A stretch of DNA of 15,214 nt, taken from assembly GCA_947311455.1 (NCBI GenBank), contig CAMZKY010000175.1, positions 1 through 15,214 of the forward strand, written 5' to 3'. Made by a program: the position numbers and the translations under genes. The notes beneath the pieces are model-generated. The model did no database searches, was not told where the DNA came from, and worked only from the letters and a program-made list of their open reading frames with translations. Numbering within the stretch: position 1 is the stretch's first letter; every line of letters begins with the position of its first letter. Shown in pieces: positions 7,411 through 14,071 of this stretch. The DNA comes from an uncultured Marinosulfonomonas sp. GTDB lineage: Bacteria > Pseudomonadota > Alphaproteobacteria > Rhodobacterales > Rhodobacteraceae.

Positions 7411-7446
7411 AAAAATCGTCCTCGCCTTTGGGCGGGGATTTATTGC
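7411..7446. terminator. Hairpin between convergent pit and histidine kinase genes
   Basis: CCTCGCC at 7420-7426 pairs with GGCGGGG at 7431-7437 (seven pairs, one G-T wobble) around a four-base TTTG loop. AAAAAT lies on the left and ATTTATT on the right. It lies just after the permease stop, and the A-rich left flank gives a T-rich tail on the - strand, so it could end transcription both ways. The T-tracts are short. Confidence 0.55.
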
Positions 7447-7474
7447 GTGAAAATCTGGCTGGTCACACCATTAT

Positions 7475-8920
7475 TTAATGGCGCCGAATTGTTAATTTCG
7501 CACGCAAGCCTTTTGGGACATGCTCAAATGATACTGCCCCTCCATGTTGACGCGCAATTGTTGAAACGATGGTTAACCCAAGGCCGACGCCTTCAATAAA
7601 ATCCGCGTTCTGCCCTCGTAAAAACGGCCCGGTTAGTTGGCTAACAACCTCGTCTGAAATGTTGCCACCTTCATCATCTACAATCACCACAGCCGTTTCA
7701 GAATCCGCACGCACCGATACGGTAGCGCGCCGCCCGTATTTCAACGCATTGTCGATTAAATTTGCCACCGCCCGTCCCAAAGACACCGGCCTTGCCGTCA
7801 CCAAAACGCGCCTAGCGTCTTCTTGCGGGAGAGCAATATTGCCCCCACCGGCACCAAACACCGAGCGGCTCTTGTCCATTTCAACAGCATCAGCCGACAA
7901 AAATTGAACAGGTTTTCCAATATCATTGTAATCATCCACAATCGATTGAACCAATGACGTTAACGAAATTTTACGCGGTTCCTCGGCATTCATTTCAGAT
8001 CTTGTATAGGTCAGAACACTTTCGATCATACCCGTCATCTGGTCGATATCTGTTTCCAATTTCCGACGCAGCTCTTTGTCCTCGATCAGGGCTGCGCGCA
8101 AGCGAAGGCGGGTTGCAGGAGTGCCTAAATCGTGGCTGACGCCTGACAGCACCATTGCACGCTTTTCAAGCCGATCCTGTTCATGGGCAAGGTATTCATT
8201 CAACGCTTTCATGACTTCACGCAATTCATTCGGGCCTTGTTCGGTAAATTCCGAATTCCCGCCGACAACCCCGCGCCGACGCAGAATTATTGCAAATCTG
8301 GAAAATTTGGATGTTACATCAAAGGCGTGCGACAGAATAAAAACCAACCCCGCCAGCAATATCGCAATCGCAATAAGGCGTTTGTCTTTTGGCGCTGCAT
8401 CACAGCCCCAAACATCAGGAGCCTCAATGCGTATCCATTTGCTTTGATCAAACCGCGCAAACAATATCGGATTACTACAATAACTTGCCATCATCTGCGT
8501 AATTTCTCCCAATTGCGCCGCAACCGGTCTATTGGTGTTAGGTGGAAGCTTGGCTAATGGATAACTCAGTACCGTTGAAACAATGTGGAGCTGCAACCGT
8601 GTCTTTGATGTAGAGATCGAAATCGAAGTTACATGTGATCGCGCCGGCAAGTTGGCAAATTGTGGCAAGGTCACGGGATTAATATCGGAGCTGCCCTTCA
8701 TTTTTGCATCAGACATCTGCACGTATTGTGGCGGTTCGGTGCGTTGACGCAGAGATTCATAAAGCACAACGCCCGTTTCATAAGCCCTGTTCAGATGATC
8801 ACGCCACGCGGCTTGTGATCCCATCCATATCCAAACAGCCAATCCACCTGTAACCAAACCACCCAGCGTCCAAAGCACAGCAAATATTTTAAGGCTTTGG
8901 AATGCAAAAAACTTACCCAT
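7475..8920 (-). CDS. EnvZ-like sensor histidine kinase
   Basis: Inner-membrane sensor kinase for the response regulator encoded just upstream. Numbered from the chosen start (481 residues): a first membrane helix at about 9-33, a periplasmic sensor region of roughly 145 residues (34-180) with two cysteines (148 and 173) that could form a disulfide, a second helix at about 181-201, and an EnvZ-like linker (GPNELREVMKALNEY). The phosphoacceptor is H263 in VSHDLGTPATRLRLR. The ATPase domain has N-box NLIDNALKYG (387-396) and a GVGLGL box near 445. The G1 box reads DDEGGNIS instead of the usual D-x-GPGI, a small deviation. I chose ATG 8920, whose ATGGGTAA overlaps the regulator's stop by eight bases; ATG 8935 is possible. 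The much longer open frame to 9112 lies inside the regulator gene and is not believed. The adjacent sugar transporter suggests a sugar-related signal, as for GtrS of Pseudomonas. Confidence 0.85.
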   Translation of the reverse strand: MGKFFAFQSLKIFAVLWTLGGLVTGGLAVWIWMGSQAAWRDHLNRAYETGVVLYESLRQRTEPPQYVQMSDAKMKGSSDINPVTLPQFANLPARSHVTSISISTSKTRLQLHIVSTVLSYPLAKLPPNTNRPVAAQLGEITQMMASYCSNPILFARFDQSKWIRIEAPDVWGCDAAPKDKRLIAIAILLAGLVFILSHAFDVTSKFSRFAIILRRRGVVGGNSEFTEQGPNELREVMKALNEYLAHEQDRLEKRAMVLSGVSHDLGTPATRLRLRAALIEDKELRRKLETDIDQMTGMIESVLTYTRSEMNAEEPRKISLTSLVQSIVDDYNDIGKPVQFLSADAVEMDKSRSVFGAGGGNIALPQEDARRVLVTARPVSLGRAVANLIDNALKYGRRATVSVRADSETAVVIVDDEGGNISDEVVSQLTGPFLRGQNADFIEGVGLGLTIVSTIARQHGGAVSFEHVPKGLRAKLTIRRH

Positions 8921-9653
8921 TGGAAACGTCGACATCCGCGACAAAAATATATCCGACACCCCGCTCGGTGCGCAAAATGGTTGGTTCTTTAGGATTTGCT
9001 TCAATCTTGGATCGCAATCGGCCAACCAAAACATCGATTGCACGCCCTTCGAAAACGTCAACTGCATTTTCCGCGTCATGGGTAACGTCAAGTGCTTCGG
9101 CGATTTCATCACGGGTCAGCGGGATATGAGGGTTGGCCAACAGCACCTTCAAGAGGCTGGTTTCGCGTTTTGACAGCGCCACTTCAAAGCCATCAGGCGA
9201 AAGCACAACATCAAGTTTGCCATCATATATCCAGCCGTTAAAATGGTATTTCGATGTATTGCGGCGATACGCTAAAGATGCTGCACGATGCCCGCGGCGC
9301 AACACGGCGCGCACCCTTGCCAGCAACAAATTCGGATTGAAGGGTTTGGCAATATAATCATCCGCCCCCACCTCATATCCTTTCATACGCTGATGATCCG
9401 CTGAAAGCGCCGATACCAGAATAATCGGAATTTCCTGTTCAAGGCGTAGGGTTGCACAAATTTGTATGCCATCTTCTTTTCCGAGCATGACATCCAGTAA
9501 AATAAGATCAATCCGCCCGCTCACCAGATGCGCATCTATCTCGGATTTGTTGGCCGCCATCATCACCATGAATCCACTTTTGCGCAGAAACTCGGTCATC
9601 ATCAAACGCATTTCAGCATCATCATCAACAACTAATAGGCGGGGAATCGACAT
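8913..9653 (-). CDS. OmpR-family response regulator
   Basis: Two-component transcription factor of 246 residues. The receiver domain (about 5-118) has the acidic pocket D10-D12, phosphoacceptor D54 in ILLDVMLG, S81 and K103. The winged helix-turn-helix DNA-binding domain runs from about 136 to 240 and ends with the typical GRLRSKIE and LRTERGVGYIF motifs. An insertion of a few residues near 186-200 (LDVTHDAENAVDVFEG) lies before the recognition helix, as in many OmpR/TorR members. AGGA about eight bases upstream supports the ATG at 9653. The kinase gene overlaps its end. It is transcribed away from a sugar ABC transporter operon, so that operon is its most likely target; the arrangement parallels gltR beside gtsABCD in Pseudomonas. 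Confidence 0.9.
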   Translation of the reverse strand: MSIPRLLVVDDDAEMRLMMTEFLRKSGFMVMMAANKSEIDAHLVSGRIDLILLDVMLGKEDGIQICATLRLEQEIPIILVSALSADHQRMKGYEVGADDYIAKPFNPNLLLARVRAVLRRGHRAASLAYRRNTSKYHFNGWIYDGKLDVVLSPDGFEVALSKRETSLLKVLLANPHIPLTRDEIAEALDVTHDAENAVDVFEGRAIDVLVGRLRSKIEANPKEPTILRTERGVGYIFVADVDVSNG

Positions 9654-9670
9654 CTGGTATCCTAATTGAA

Positions 9671-9775
9671 CTACCGTTTCTTCTTGGGCAATTTCGCACC
9701 AAAATCAACGCAATGGTAACACTGTGTAACAGAACCGTCAAAATTCATCTTTGAACAGCGAATGCATTGGATCAT
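9671..9775 (-). CDS. 34-residue four-cysteine mini-protein (zinc-ribbon-like), first gene before the response regulator
   Basis: A short reading frame ending 17 bases before the response-regulator ATG on the same strand. Its 34 residues contain two CxxC pairs, C4/C7 (CIRC) and C19/C22 (CYHC), with eleven residues between the pairs, then a basic tail (KLPKKKR). This is the layout of a minimal zinc ribbon or zinc knuckle. I do not recognise a named family. In its favour are the paired cysteines, clean spacing to the regulator and ordinary codon choice. Against it, no ribosome binding site is visible before the ATG and the frame is short enough to arise by chance. If real it is probably cytoplasmic, binds a metal and is co-transcribed with the two-component genes. 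Confidence 0.5.
   Translation of the reverse strand: MIQCIRCSKMNFDGSVTQCYHCVDFGAKLPKKKR
9716..9731 (+). promoter_or_regulatory. GTAACA direct repeat, candidate OmpR-type regulator site
   Basis: GTAACA occurs at 9716-9721 and again at 9726-9731, exactly ten bases apart, the tandem half-site geometry used by OmpR-family regulators. It lies 60 bases upstream of the regulator's own start and 125 bases upstream of the sugar binding-protein gene. It overlaps the coding frame of the putative mini-protein, so the repeat may be incidental. Confidence 0.35.
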
Positions 9776-9780
9776 ATTTA

Positions 9781-9809
9781 TTGAAAAGGCGGCGCGTTCA
9801 GAGAATGAT
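9781..9809 (+). promoter_or_regulatory. Candidate promoter of the sugar ABC transporter operon
   Basis: TTGAAA (9781-9786, five of six to TTGACA) and AATGAT (9804-9809, four of six to TATAAT) are separated by 17 bases, 46 bases before the binding-protein ATG. A transcript starting near 9816 would carry the inverted repeat CGCCA-7-TGGCG (9817-9833) and the GGAGG ribosome binding site at 9844-9848. Confidence 0.35.
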
Positions 9810-9816
9810 AGATCAG

Positions 9817-9833
9817 CGCCATATAACGTGGCG
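9817..9833. promoter_or_regulatory. Inverted repeat, possible operator, upstream of the binding-protein gene
   Basis: CGCCA (9817-9821) and TGGCG (9829-9833) are inverted around seven bases. The element falls just downstream of the candidate -10, a common place for a repressor operator, and eleven bases before the ribosome binding site. A weak 5' leader hairpin is the alternative reading. The half-sites are only five bases, so chance is possible. Confidence 0.3.
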
Positions 9834-9855
9834 AAGATTTTCGGGAGGAAATACA

Positions 9856-11103
9856 ATGAAGATAACACACATACTTGCCGCGGCTTCGGCTGTGGGATTT
9901 CTAGCGTCAACCACAGCCATGGCTGGGCCAGAGGCCGAAGTTTTGCATTGGTGGACATCGGGTGGCGAAGCCAAGTCGGTTGCGGTTTTACAACAAGAAT
10001 TTTCAGATAACGGCGGCACATGGACAGATATGCCCGTTGCAGGTGGCGGTGGTGATGCCGCCATGACAGCCCTACGCGCCCGAGTTTTGTCGGGCAATGC
10101 CCCAACAGCCGTGCAATTAAAAGGCCCCGCAATTCAGGAATGGTATGAAGAAGGTGTTTTGGCCGATATCTCTGACGTTGCCAAAGCCGAAAACTGGGAA
10201 AATCTGTTACCTGCCGCTATTGCCGGCCACATGAAATGTGAAGGCACGTGGTGTGCAGCACCTGTAAACGTGCATCGCGTTGACTGGATCTGGGCCAATG
10301 CCAAGGTGCTGGCAGACAATGGAATTTCACTTCCAACCACATGGGATGAATTCAACGCCGCCGCAGACAAACTGATGGCCGCCGGAATTACACCGTTGGC
10401 TCATGGAGGTCAGGCTTGGCAAGATGCCACTGTATTCGAGGCTGTTGCGCTTGGCATTCTTGGTCCGGACGGTTTCCGCAAAGCCTTTATCGATCTTGAC
10501 GAGGCAACATTGACTTCAGACGCAATGATTGCAGTTTTTGATCAAATGCGCAAAATGCGCGGCTATGTTGATGGCAATTTCTCGGGCCGTGATTGGAATC
10601 TGGCCACAGCCATGGTGATGAATGGCGAAGCCGCCTTCCAAATCATGGGGGATTGGGCCAAAGGCGAATTTATGGCTGCTGGAAAAGTTCCGGGCAAAGA
10701 TTTCTTGTGCATCTCGACACCGGGCGACGGGTATCTTTATAACGTGGACAGCTTTGCGATGTTTGCCGTCAAAGGCGACGATAAAAAAGCAGGGCAACAG
10801 CTACTGGCCAAGCTGATTATGGGTAAAAACTTTCAAAAGGTGTTTAACCTGAACAAAGGTTCAATTCCTGCCCGTACGGATGTATCTCTGGATGAATTCG
10901 ACAGCTGTGCGCTGTTGTCCTCGCAAGATATGGCCACCAGCAACAGCAACGGATCATTGCTGCCCAGCTATGCCCACGGCATGGCGTTGCGTGGCGCACA
11001 ATCCGGTGCGATCACAGATGTTGTAACGGCGCATTTCAACTCGGATATGTCGTCCGCCGACGCTGTTAAAATGCTGGTAGAAGCTGTTAAAAACAGCATG
11101 TAA
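9856..11103 (+). CDS. gtsA: Sugar ABC transporter substrate-binding protein (glucose/mannose type, GtsA-like)
   Basis: Periplasmic binding protein of a CUT1 ABC importer, 415 residues. Residues 1-23 are a classical Sec signal peptide ending TAMA before GPEAEV. The mature N-terminus EVLHWWTSGGEAK, then DMPVAGGGGDAAMTALRARV and PTAVQLKGPAIQEW, is the pattern I know from glucose/mannose-binding proteins of the Pseudomonas GtsA type; WWTSGGE and the GGGGD loop contribute to the sugar pocket in that family. Two cysteines (KCEGTWC) probably form a disulfide. I chose ATG 9856 because GGAGG lies eight bases upstream and the signal peptide begins there; the frame is open 35 codons further upstream but that part is not protein-like. 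First gene of the transporter operon, divergent from the two-component genes. Confidence 0.85.
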   Translation: MKITHILAAASAVGFLASTTAMAGPEAEVLHWWTSGGEAKSVAVLQQEFSDNGGTWTDMPVAGGGGDAAMTALRARVLSGNAPTAVQLKGPAIQEWYEEGVLADISDVAKAENWENLLPAAIAGHMKCEGTWCAAPVNVHRVDWIWANAKVLADNGISLPTTWDEFNAAADKLMAAGITPLAHGGQAWQDATVFEAVALGILGPDGFRKAFIDLDEATLTSDAMIAVFDQMRKMRGYVDGNFSGRDWNLATAMVMNGEAAFQIMGDWAKGEFMAAGKVPGKDFLCISTPGDGYLYNVDSFAMFAVKGDDKKAGQQLLAKLIMGKNFQKVFNLNKGSIPARTDVSLDEFDSCALLSSQDMATSNSNGSLLPSYAHGMALRGAQSGAITDVVTAHFNSDMSSADAVKMLVEAVKNSM

Positions 11104-11108
11104 TCACT

Positions 11109-11138
11109 TGCGCTTCCGGCACAATCGCCGGAGGCGCA
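11109..11138 (+). repeat. Strong intercistronic hairpin after the binding-protein gene
   Basis: TGCGCTTCCGGC (11109-11120) pairs with GCCGGAGGCGCA (11127-11138) around a six-base loop: twelve pairs including one G-U. No T-tract follows, so it is not a standard terminator. Hairpins in this position, as between malE and malF, protect the upstream message from 3' decay and give more binding protein than permease. Confidence 0.65.
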
Positions 11139-11157
11139 CCTTATTGCGGGGAATATC

Positions 11158-12030
11158 ATGTCAGATTGGTTGGAGCGTCACGTTCCCAAAATGGTTCTTG
11201 CACCTTCATTTGCGGCCATTCTGCTATTTGTTTACGGATTTATCGCGTGGACGGGGTGGATTTCATTCACCAAATCGCGCCTGTTGCCTAAATATGAAAT
11301 TATCGGAACCTTACAATACGAGCGCCTGTTTATATCGCCGCGATGGGATACGGCTTTAAACAACCTGTTTATTTTTGGCGCATTGTTTATCATTATTTCC
11401 ATGATCCTTGGCCTGATATTAGCGATTATGCTGGATCAAAAAATTCGCACAGAAGGTGTGTTGCGCACCATCTATCTATACCCCATGGCCCTTTCAATGA
11501 TTGTGACCGGGACTGCGTGGAAATGGATATTGAATCCCGGTCTGGGCATTGAATCTGTGGTGCGCGGTTGGGGCTATGAAAGTTTTAGCTTCGATTGGTT
11601 GGTAAACCCCGAATACGCTATCTATACGGTTGTTATTGCGGGGGTCTGGCAGGCGTCAGGCTTTGTTATGGCCTTGTTTTTGGCGGGCCTTAGATCGGTC
11701 GACGAAGAGATCATCAAAGCAGCACAAGTTGATGGTATTCCTACCTCGCGCATTTATTCCGCAATCATCATCCCCTCCATGGCCCCTATCTTTTTGTCGT
11801 CCTTCATCGTGTTGGCGCATCTGGCAATCAAAAGCTTTGATTTGGTCATTGCCTTAACGGGCGGCGGCCCCGGCTACGCCACTGACCTTCCCGCAACCTA
11901 TATGTATACAATGGCGTTTTCGCGCGGTGATATCGGTCAGGCCGCCAGCTCGGCCATGGTGATGATGCTTGTCGTGTTTGCCATTGTGGTTCCATATTTA
12001 TATTCCGAGCTGAGGGCGAAAAATGACTGA
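11158..12030 (+). CDS. gtsB: Sugar ABC transporter permease (MalF-type, CUT1)
   Basis: First inner-membrane permease of the sugar importer, 290 residues with about six membrane helices. The cytoplasmic EAA loop that docks on the ATPase is at 183-205 (EEIIKAAQVDGIPTSRIYSA, then IIIPSMAPIF). LTGGGPG at about 234-240, just after the loop, is typical of MalF-like CUT1 permeases. A GCGGGGA ribosome binding site lies about six bases before the ATG. It follows the binding-protein gene after a 54-base gap containing the hairpin, and its last eight bases overlap the second permease. The partner binding protein implies glucose or a related hexose. Confidence 0.88.
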   Translation: MSDWLERHVPKMVLAPSFAAILLFVYGFIAWTGWISFTKSRLLPKYEIIGTLQYERLFISPRWDTALNNLFIFGALFIIISMILGLILAIMLDQKIRTEGVLRTIYLYPMALSMIVTGTAWKWILNPGLGIESVVRGWGYESFSFDWLVNPEYAIYTVVIAGVWQASGFVMALFLAGLRSVDEEIIKAAQVDGIPTSRIYSAIIIPSMAPIFLSSFIVLAHLAIKSFDLVIALTGGGPGYATDLPATYMYTMAFSRGDIGQAASSAMVMMLVVFAIVVPYLYSELRAKND

Positions 12031-12922
12031 TTTCATATCCAACCCTGATGCCAAACACAAATCCGGCAAAGCCACCAAAATCGCCTTGCGCTGGTTTCTG
12101 TTATTGTTGCTTCTTATCTTTGCGCTTTATTACCTAATGCCCTTGTTTGTGATGGTCACGACCTCGCTAAAAAGCCTAGAGGAAATCCGCACAGGAAGCC
12201 TTGTTGCCTTACCGCGCGAAGTTACATTTGACGCATGGAAAACCGCGTGGTCTGGGGCCTGCACAGGTATCCAGTGCCAAGGATTGCAACCGTATTTCTG
12301 GAACTCGATCCTGATTGCAGTGCCGGCTGTTTTCCTATCCACATTGTTTGGTGCGATGAACGGCTACATCATAGCGCACTGGAAATTCAAAGGCGCAAAC
12401 CTGATCTTTTCCATGATGTTATTTGGCTGTTTCATCCCGTTTCAAGTGGTAATCCTGCCGATGGCGCGGGTGCTGGGGATGATGGGGCTGGCAGGCTCCA
12501 TTCAAGGCCTGATCTTTGTACATGTGATATACGGCCTTGGCTTTACCACCCTGTTTTTTCGCAATTATTATGTATCGATCCCGGGCGAGCTGGTCAAAGC
12601 GGCCAAAGTAGACGGTGCCGGATTCTTCCGCATATTCTGGTCAATCTTCCTGCCTTTAAGCCTCCCGATTATTGTAGTTACCGTCATTTGGCAGTTCACC
12701 CAAATCTGGAACGATTTCCTGTTTGGCGTTTCCTTCTCTCAGGCCGGAACCCAACCAATTACCGTGGCCCTGAACAACATCGTCAATTCCACCACTGGCG
12801 TTAAAGAATACAATGTTGATATGGCAGCTGCGATCATCGCCGCCCTTCCAACGCTGTTTGTTTACGTGGTTGCCGGTAAATATTTCATTCGCGGTCTCAC
12901 CGCCGGATCCGTGAAAGGATAA
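12023..12922 (+). CDS. gtsC: Sugar ABC transporter permease (MalG-type, CUT1)
   Basis: Second permease of the importer, 299 residues. One helix near the N-terminus (about 23-46) is followed by a periplasmic loop with two cysteines (C80, C85, possible disulfide), then further helices. The EAA loop is ELVKAAKVDGAGFFRIFW at about 189-206, followed by PLSLPI. The start overlaps the end of the first permease by eight bases, so the two are translated together as a heterodimer. An AAAGGA motif at its 3' end serves the ATPase gene, which begins three bases after the stop. Confidence 0.88.
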   Translation: MTDFISNPDAKHKSGKATKIALRWFLLLLLLIFALYYLMPLFVMVTTSLKSLEEIRTGSLVALPREVTFDAWKTAWSGACTGIQCQGLQPYFWNSILIAVPAVFLSTLFGAMNGYIIAHWKFKGANLIFSMMLFGCFIPFQVVILPMARVLGMMGLAGSIQGLIFVHVIYGLGFTTLFFRNYYVSIPGELVKAAKVDGAGFFRIFWSIFLPLSLPIIVVTVIWQFTQIWNDFLFGVSFSQAGTQPITVALNNIVNSTTGVKEYNVDMAAAIIAALPTLFVYVVAGKYFIRGLTAGSVKG

Positions 12923-12925
12923 ACA

Positions 12926-14023
12926 ATGTCACCCATCCTTAAAGTTAAAAACCTGGTCAAGAATTTCGGTTCCACCGAGGTATTGAAAGATATCAACATC
13001 TCGATAGAATCGGGGGATTTTCTGGTGCTGGTTGGCCCGTCCGGTTGCGGGAAATCTACGCTGTTGAATTGCATCGCAGGTTTAGAACCAATCTCCGCAG
13101 GCGAAGTATTTATCGATGGGCGCAACATGACCGATGTATCACCAAAAGACCGTGATATCGCTATGGTGTTTCAATCTTACGCTTTGTATCCCACCATGTC
13201 TGTCGCCAAGAACATCACATTCGGCATGAAGGTGCGTGGCGTTGATACTGAAACCCAGAAACGTAAATTGGCCGAAGTTGCACGCCAGTTGCAAATCGAA
13301 CCAGAGCTTAACCGCCGTCCGGGTCAGTTATCAGGCGGCCAACGGCAAAGGGTTGCTATGGGCCGCGCGCTGGTGCGTGATCCGAAACTGTTTTTGTTTG
13401 ACGAACCACTGTCCAATCTTGACGCCAAATTGCGCGTTGAAATGCGCACAGAAATCAAACGCTTGCACCATGATCTTGGGGCTTCGATGGTCTATGTAAC
13501 CCATGACCAGATTGAGGCCATGACCCTTGCAACAACCATCGTGGTGATGAAAAGCGGCGTGATCCAGCAAATCGGCACACCAGCTGAAATCTATGGCCGC
13601 CCGCAAAACCTGTTTGTGGCGGATTTTATGGGATCACCGGCAATGAACCTGATCAAAGCAAAAGCCACAAAAAACGGGGCCGGAACCAAGATTGAAATTA
13701 GTCGCGAAAATAGCGCGCCTCTTATTCTGACAGACACACAAAACACCAACCTGCCCGAAAACGTTATCCTGGGATTGCGCCCCGAGGATATCGCAGAAGC
13801 AAGCATGCGCAGCGGGCCACAAGTGCAGACGGCAACCTGTTTGGTTGATATTGTAGAACCTGCGGGTGCTGACACTTATGTCATGTCAAAGCTGGGCGGC
13901 AAAGAGGTGACAGCGCGCCTACACGCCGAAACCGGTGCGCAACCTGGTCAGCTTCTTGAATTCGCATTTGACTTGGGAAAAGTGTCTTATTTCGAACCGG
14001 AAACAGGCCAGCGGTTGAATTAG
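12926..14023 (+). CDS. gtsD: Sugar ABC transporter ATP-binding protein (MalK/UgpC-like)
   Basis: Energising ATPase of the importer, 365 residues. It has Walker A GPSGCGKST (37-45), Q-loop Q83, signature LSGGQ (135-139), Walker B LFLFDE (155-160), a D-loop SNLD and the switch histidine H193. Residues about 235-365 are the MalK-type regulatory region with TOBE folds (ILGLRPEDI at 281-289). This is the usual length and layout for CUT1 ATPases, which are often named ugpC, msmK or malK. Its place in the operon ties it to this transporter, though such ATPases can serve more than one. It is the last gene, followed by a terminator. Confidence 0.9.
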   Translation: MSPILKVKNLVKNFGSTEVLKDINISIESGDFLVLVGPSGCGKSTLLNCIAGLEPISAGEVFIDGRNMTDVSPKDRDIAMVFQSYALYPTMSVAKNITFGMKVRGVDTETQKRKLAEVARQLQIEPELNRRPGQLSGGQRQRVAMGRALVRDPKLFLFDEPLSNLDAKLRVEMRTEIKRLHHDLGASMVYVTHDQIEAMTLATTIVVMKSGVIQQIGTPAEIYGRPQNLFVADFMGSPAMNLIKAKATKNGAGTKIEISRENSAPLILTDTQNTNLPENVILGLRPEDIAEASMRSGPQVQTATCLVDIVEPAGADTYVMSKLGGKEVTARLHAETGAQPGQLLEFAFDLGKVSYFEPETGQRLN

Positions 14024-14032
14024 ACATATTGG

Positions 14033-14071
14033 AAAAAGGCAACGCCATTTGTGTGACGTTGCCCTTATTTT
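14033..14071. terminator. Bidirectional intrinsic terminator between gtsD and ald
   Basis: GGCAACG (14038-14044) pairs perfectly with CGTTGCC (14057-14063) around a twelve-base loop. CTTATTTTT follows on the + strand, and the AAAAA before the stem gives CCTTTTT-like tailing on the - strand. It sits between two convergent stops, so it can end both the transporter operon and alanine dehydrogenase. Confidence 0.8.

Noticed and set aside
8921..9112. Extension of the histidine kinase by 64 residues to an ATG at 9112
   Set aside because: The extra stretch lies wholly inside the response-regulator gene in another frame and does not look like protein; the first membrane helix begins right after the internal ATG at 8920.
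9751..9855. Upstream extension of the sugar-binding protein by 35 residues
   Set aside because: The added residues are basic and unlike the family, while ATG 9856 has GGAGG at proper spacing and starts a clean signal peptide.
9776..10132. Longer 153-residue version of the four-cysteine - strand frame
   Set aside because: The part upstream of 9775 is antisense to the binding-protein gene and looks random; only the last 34 residues look like a protein.
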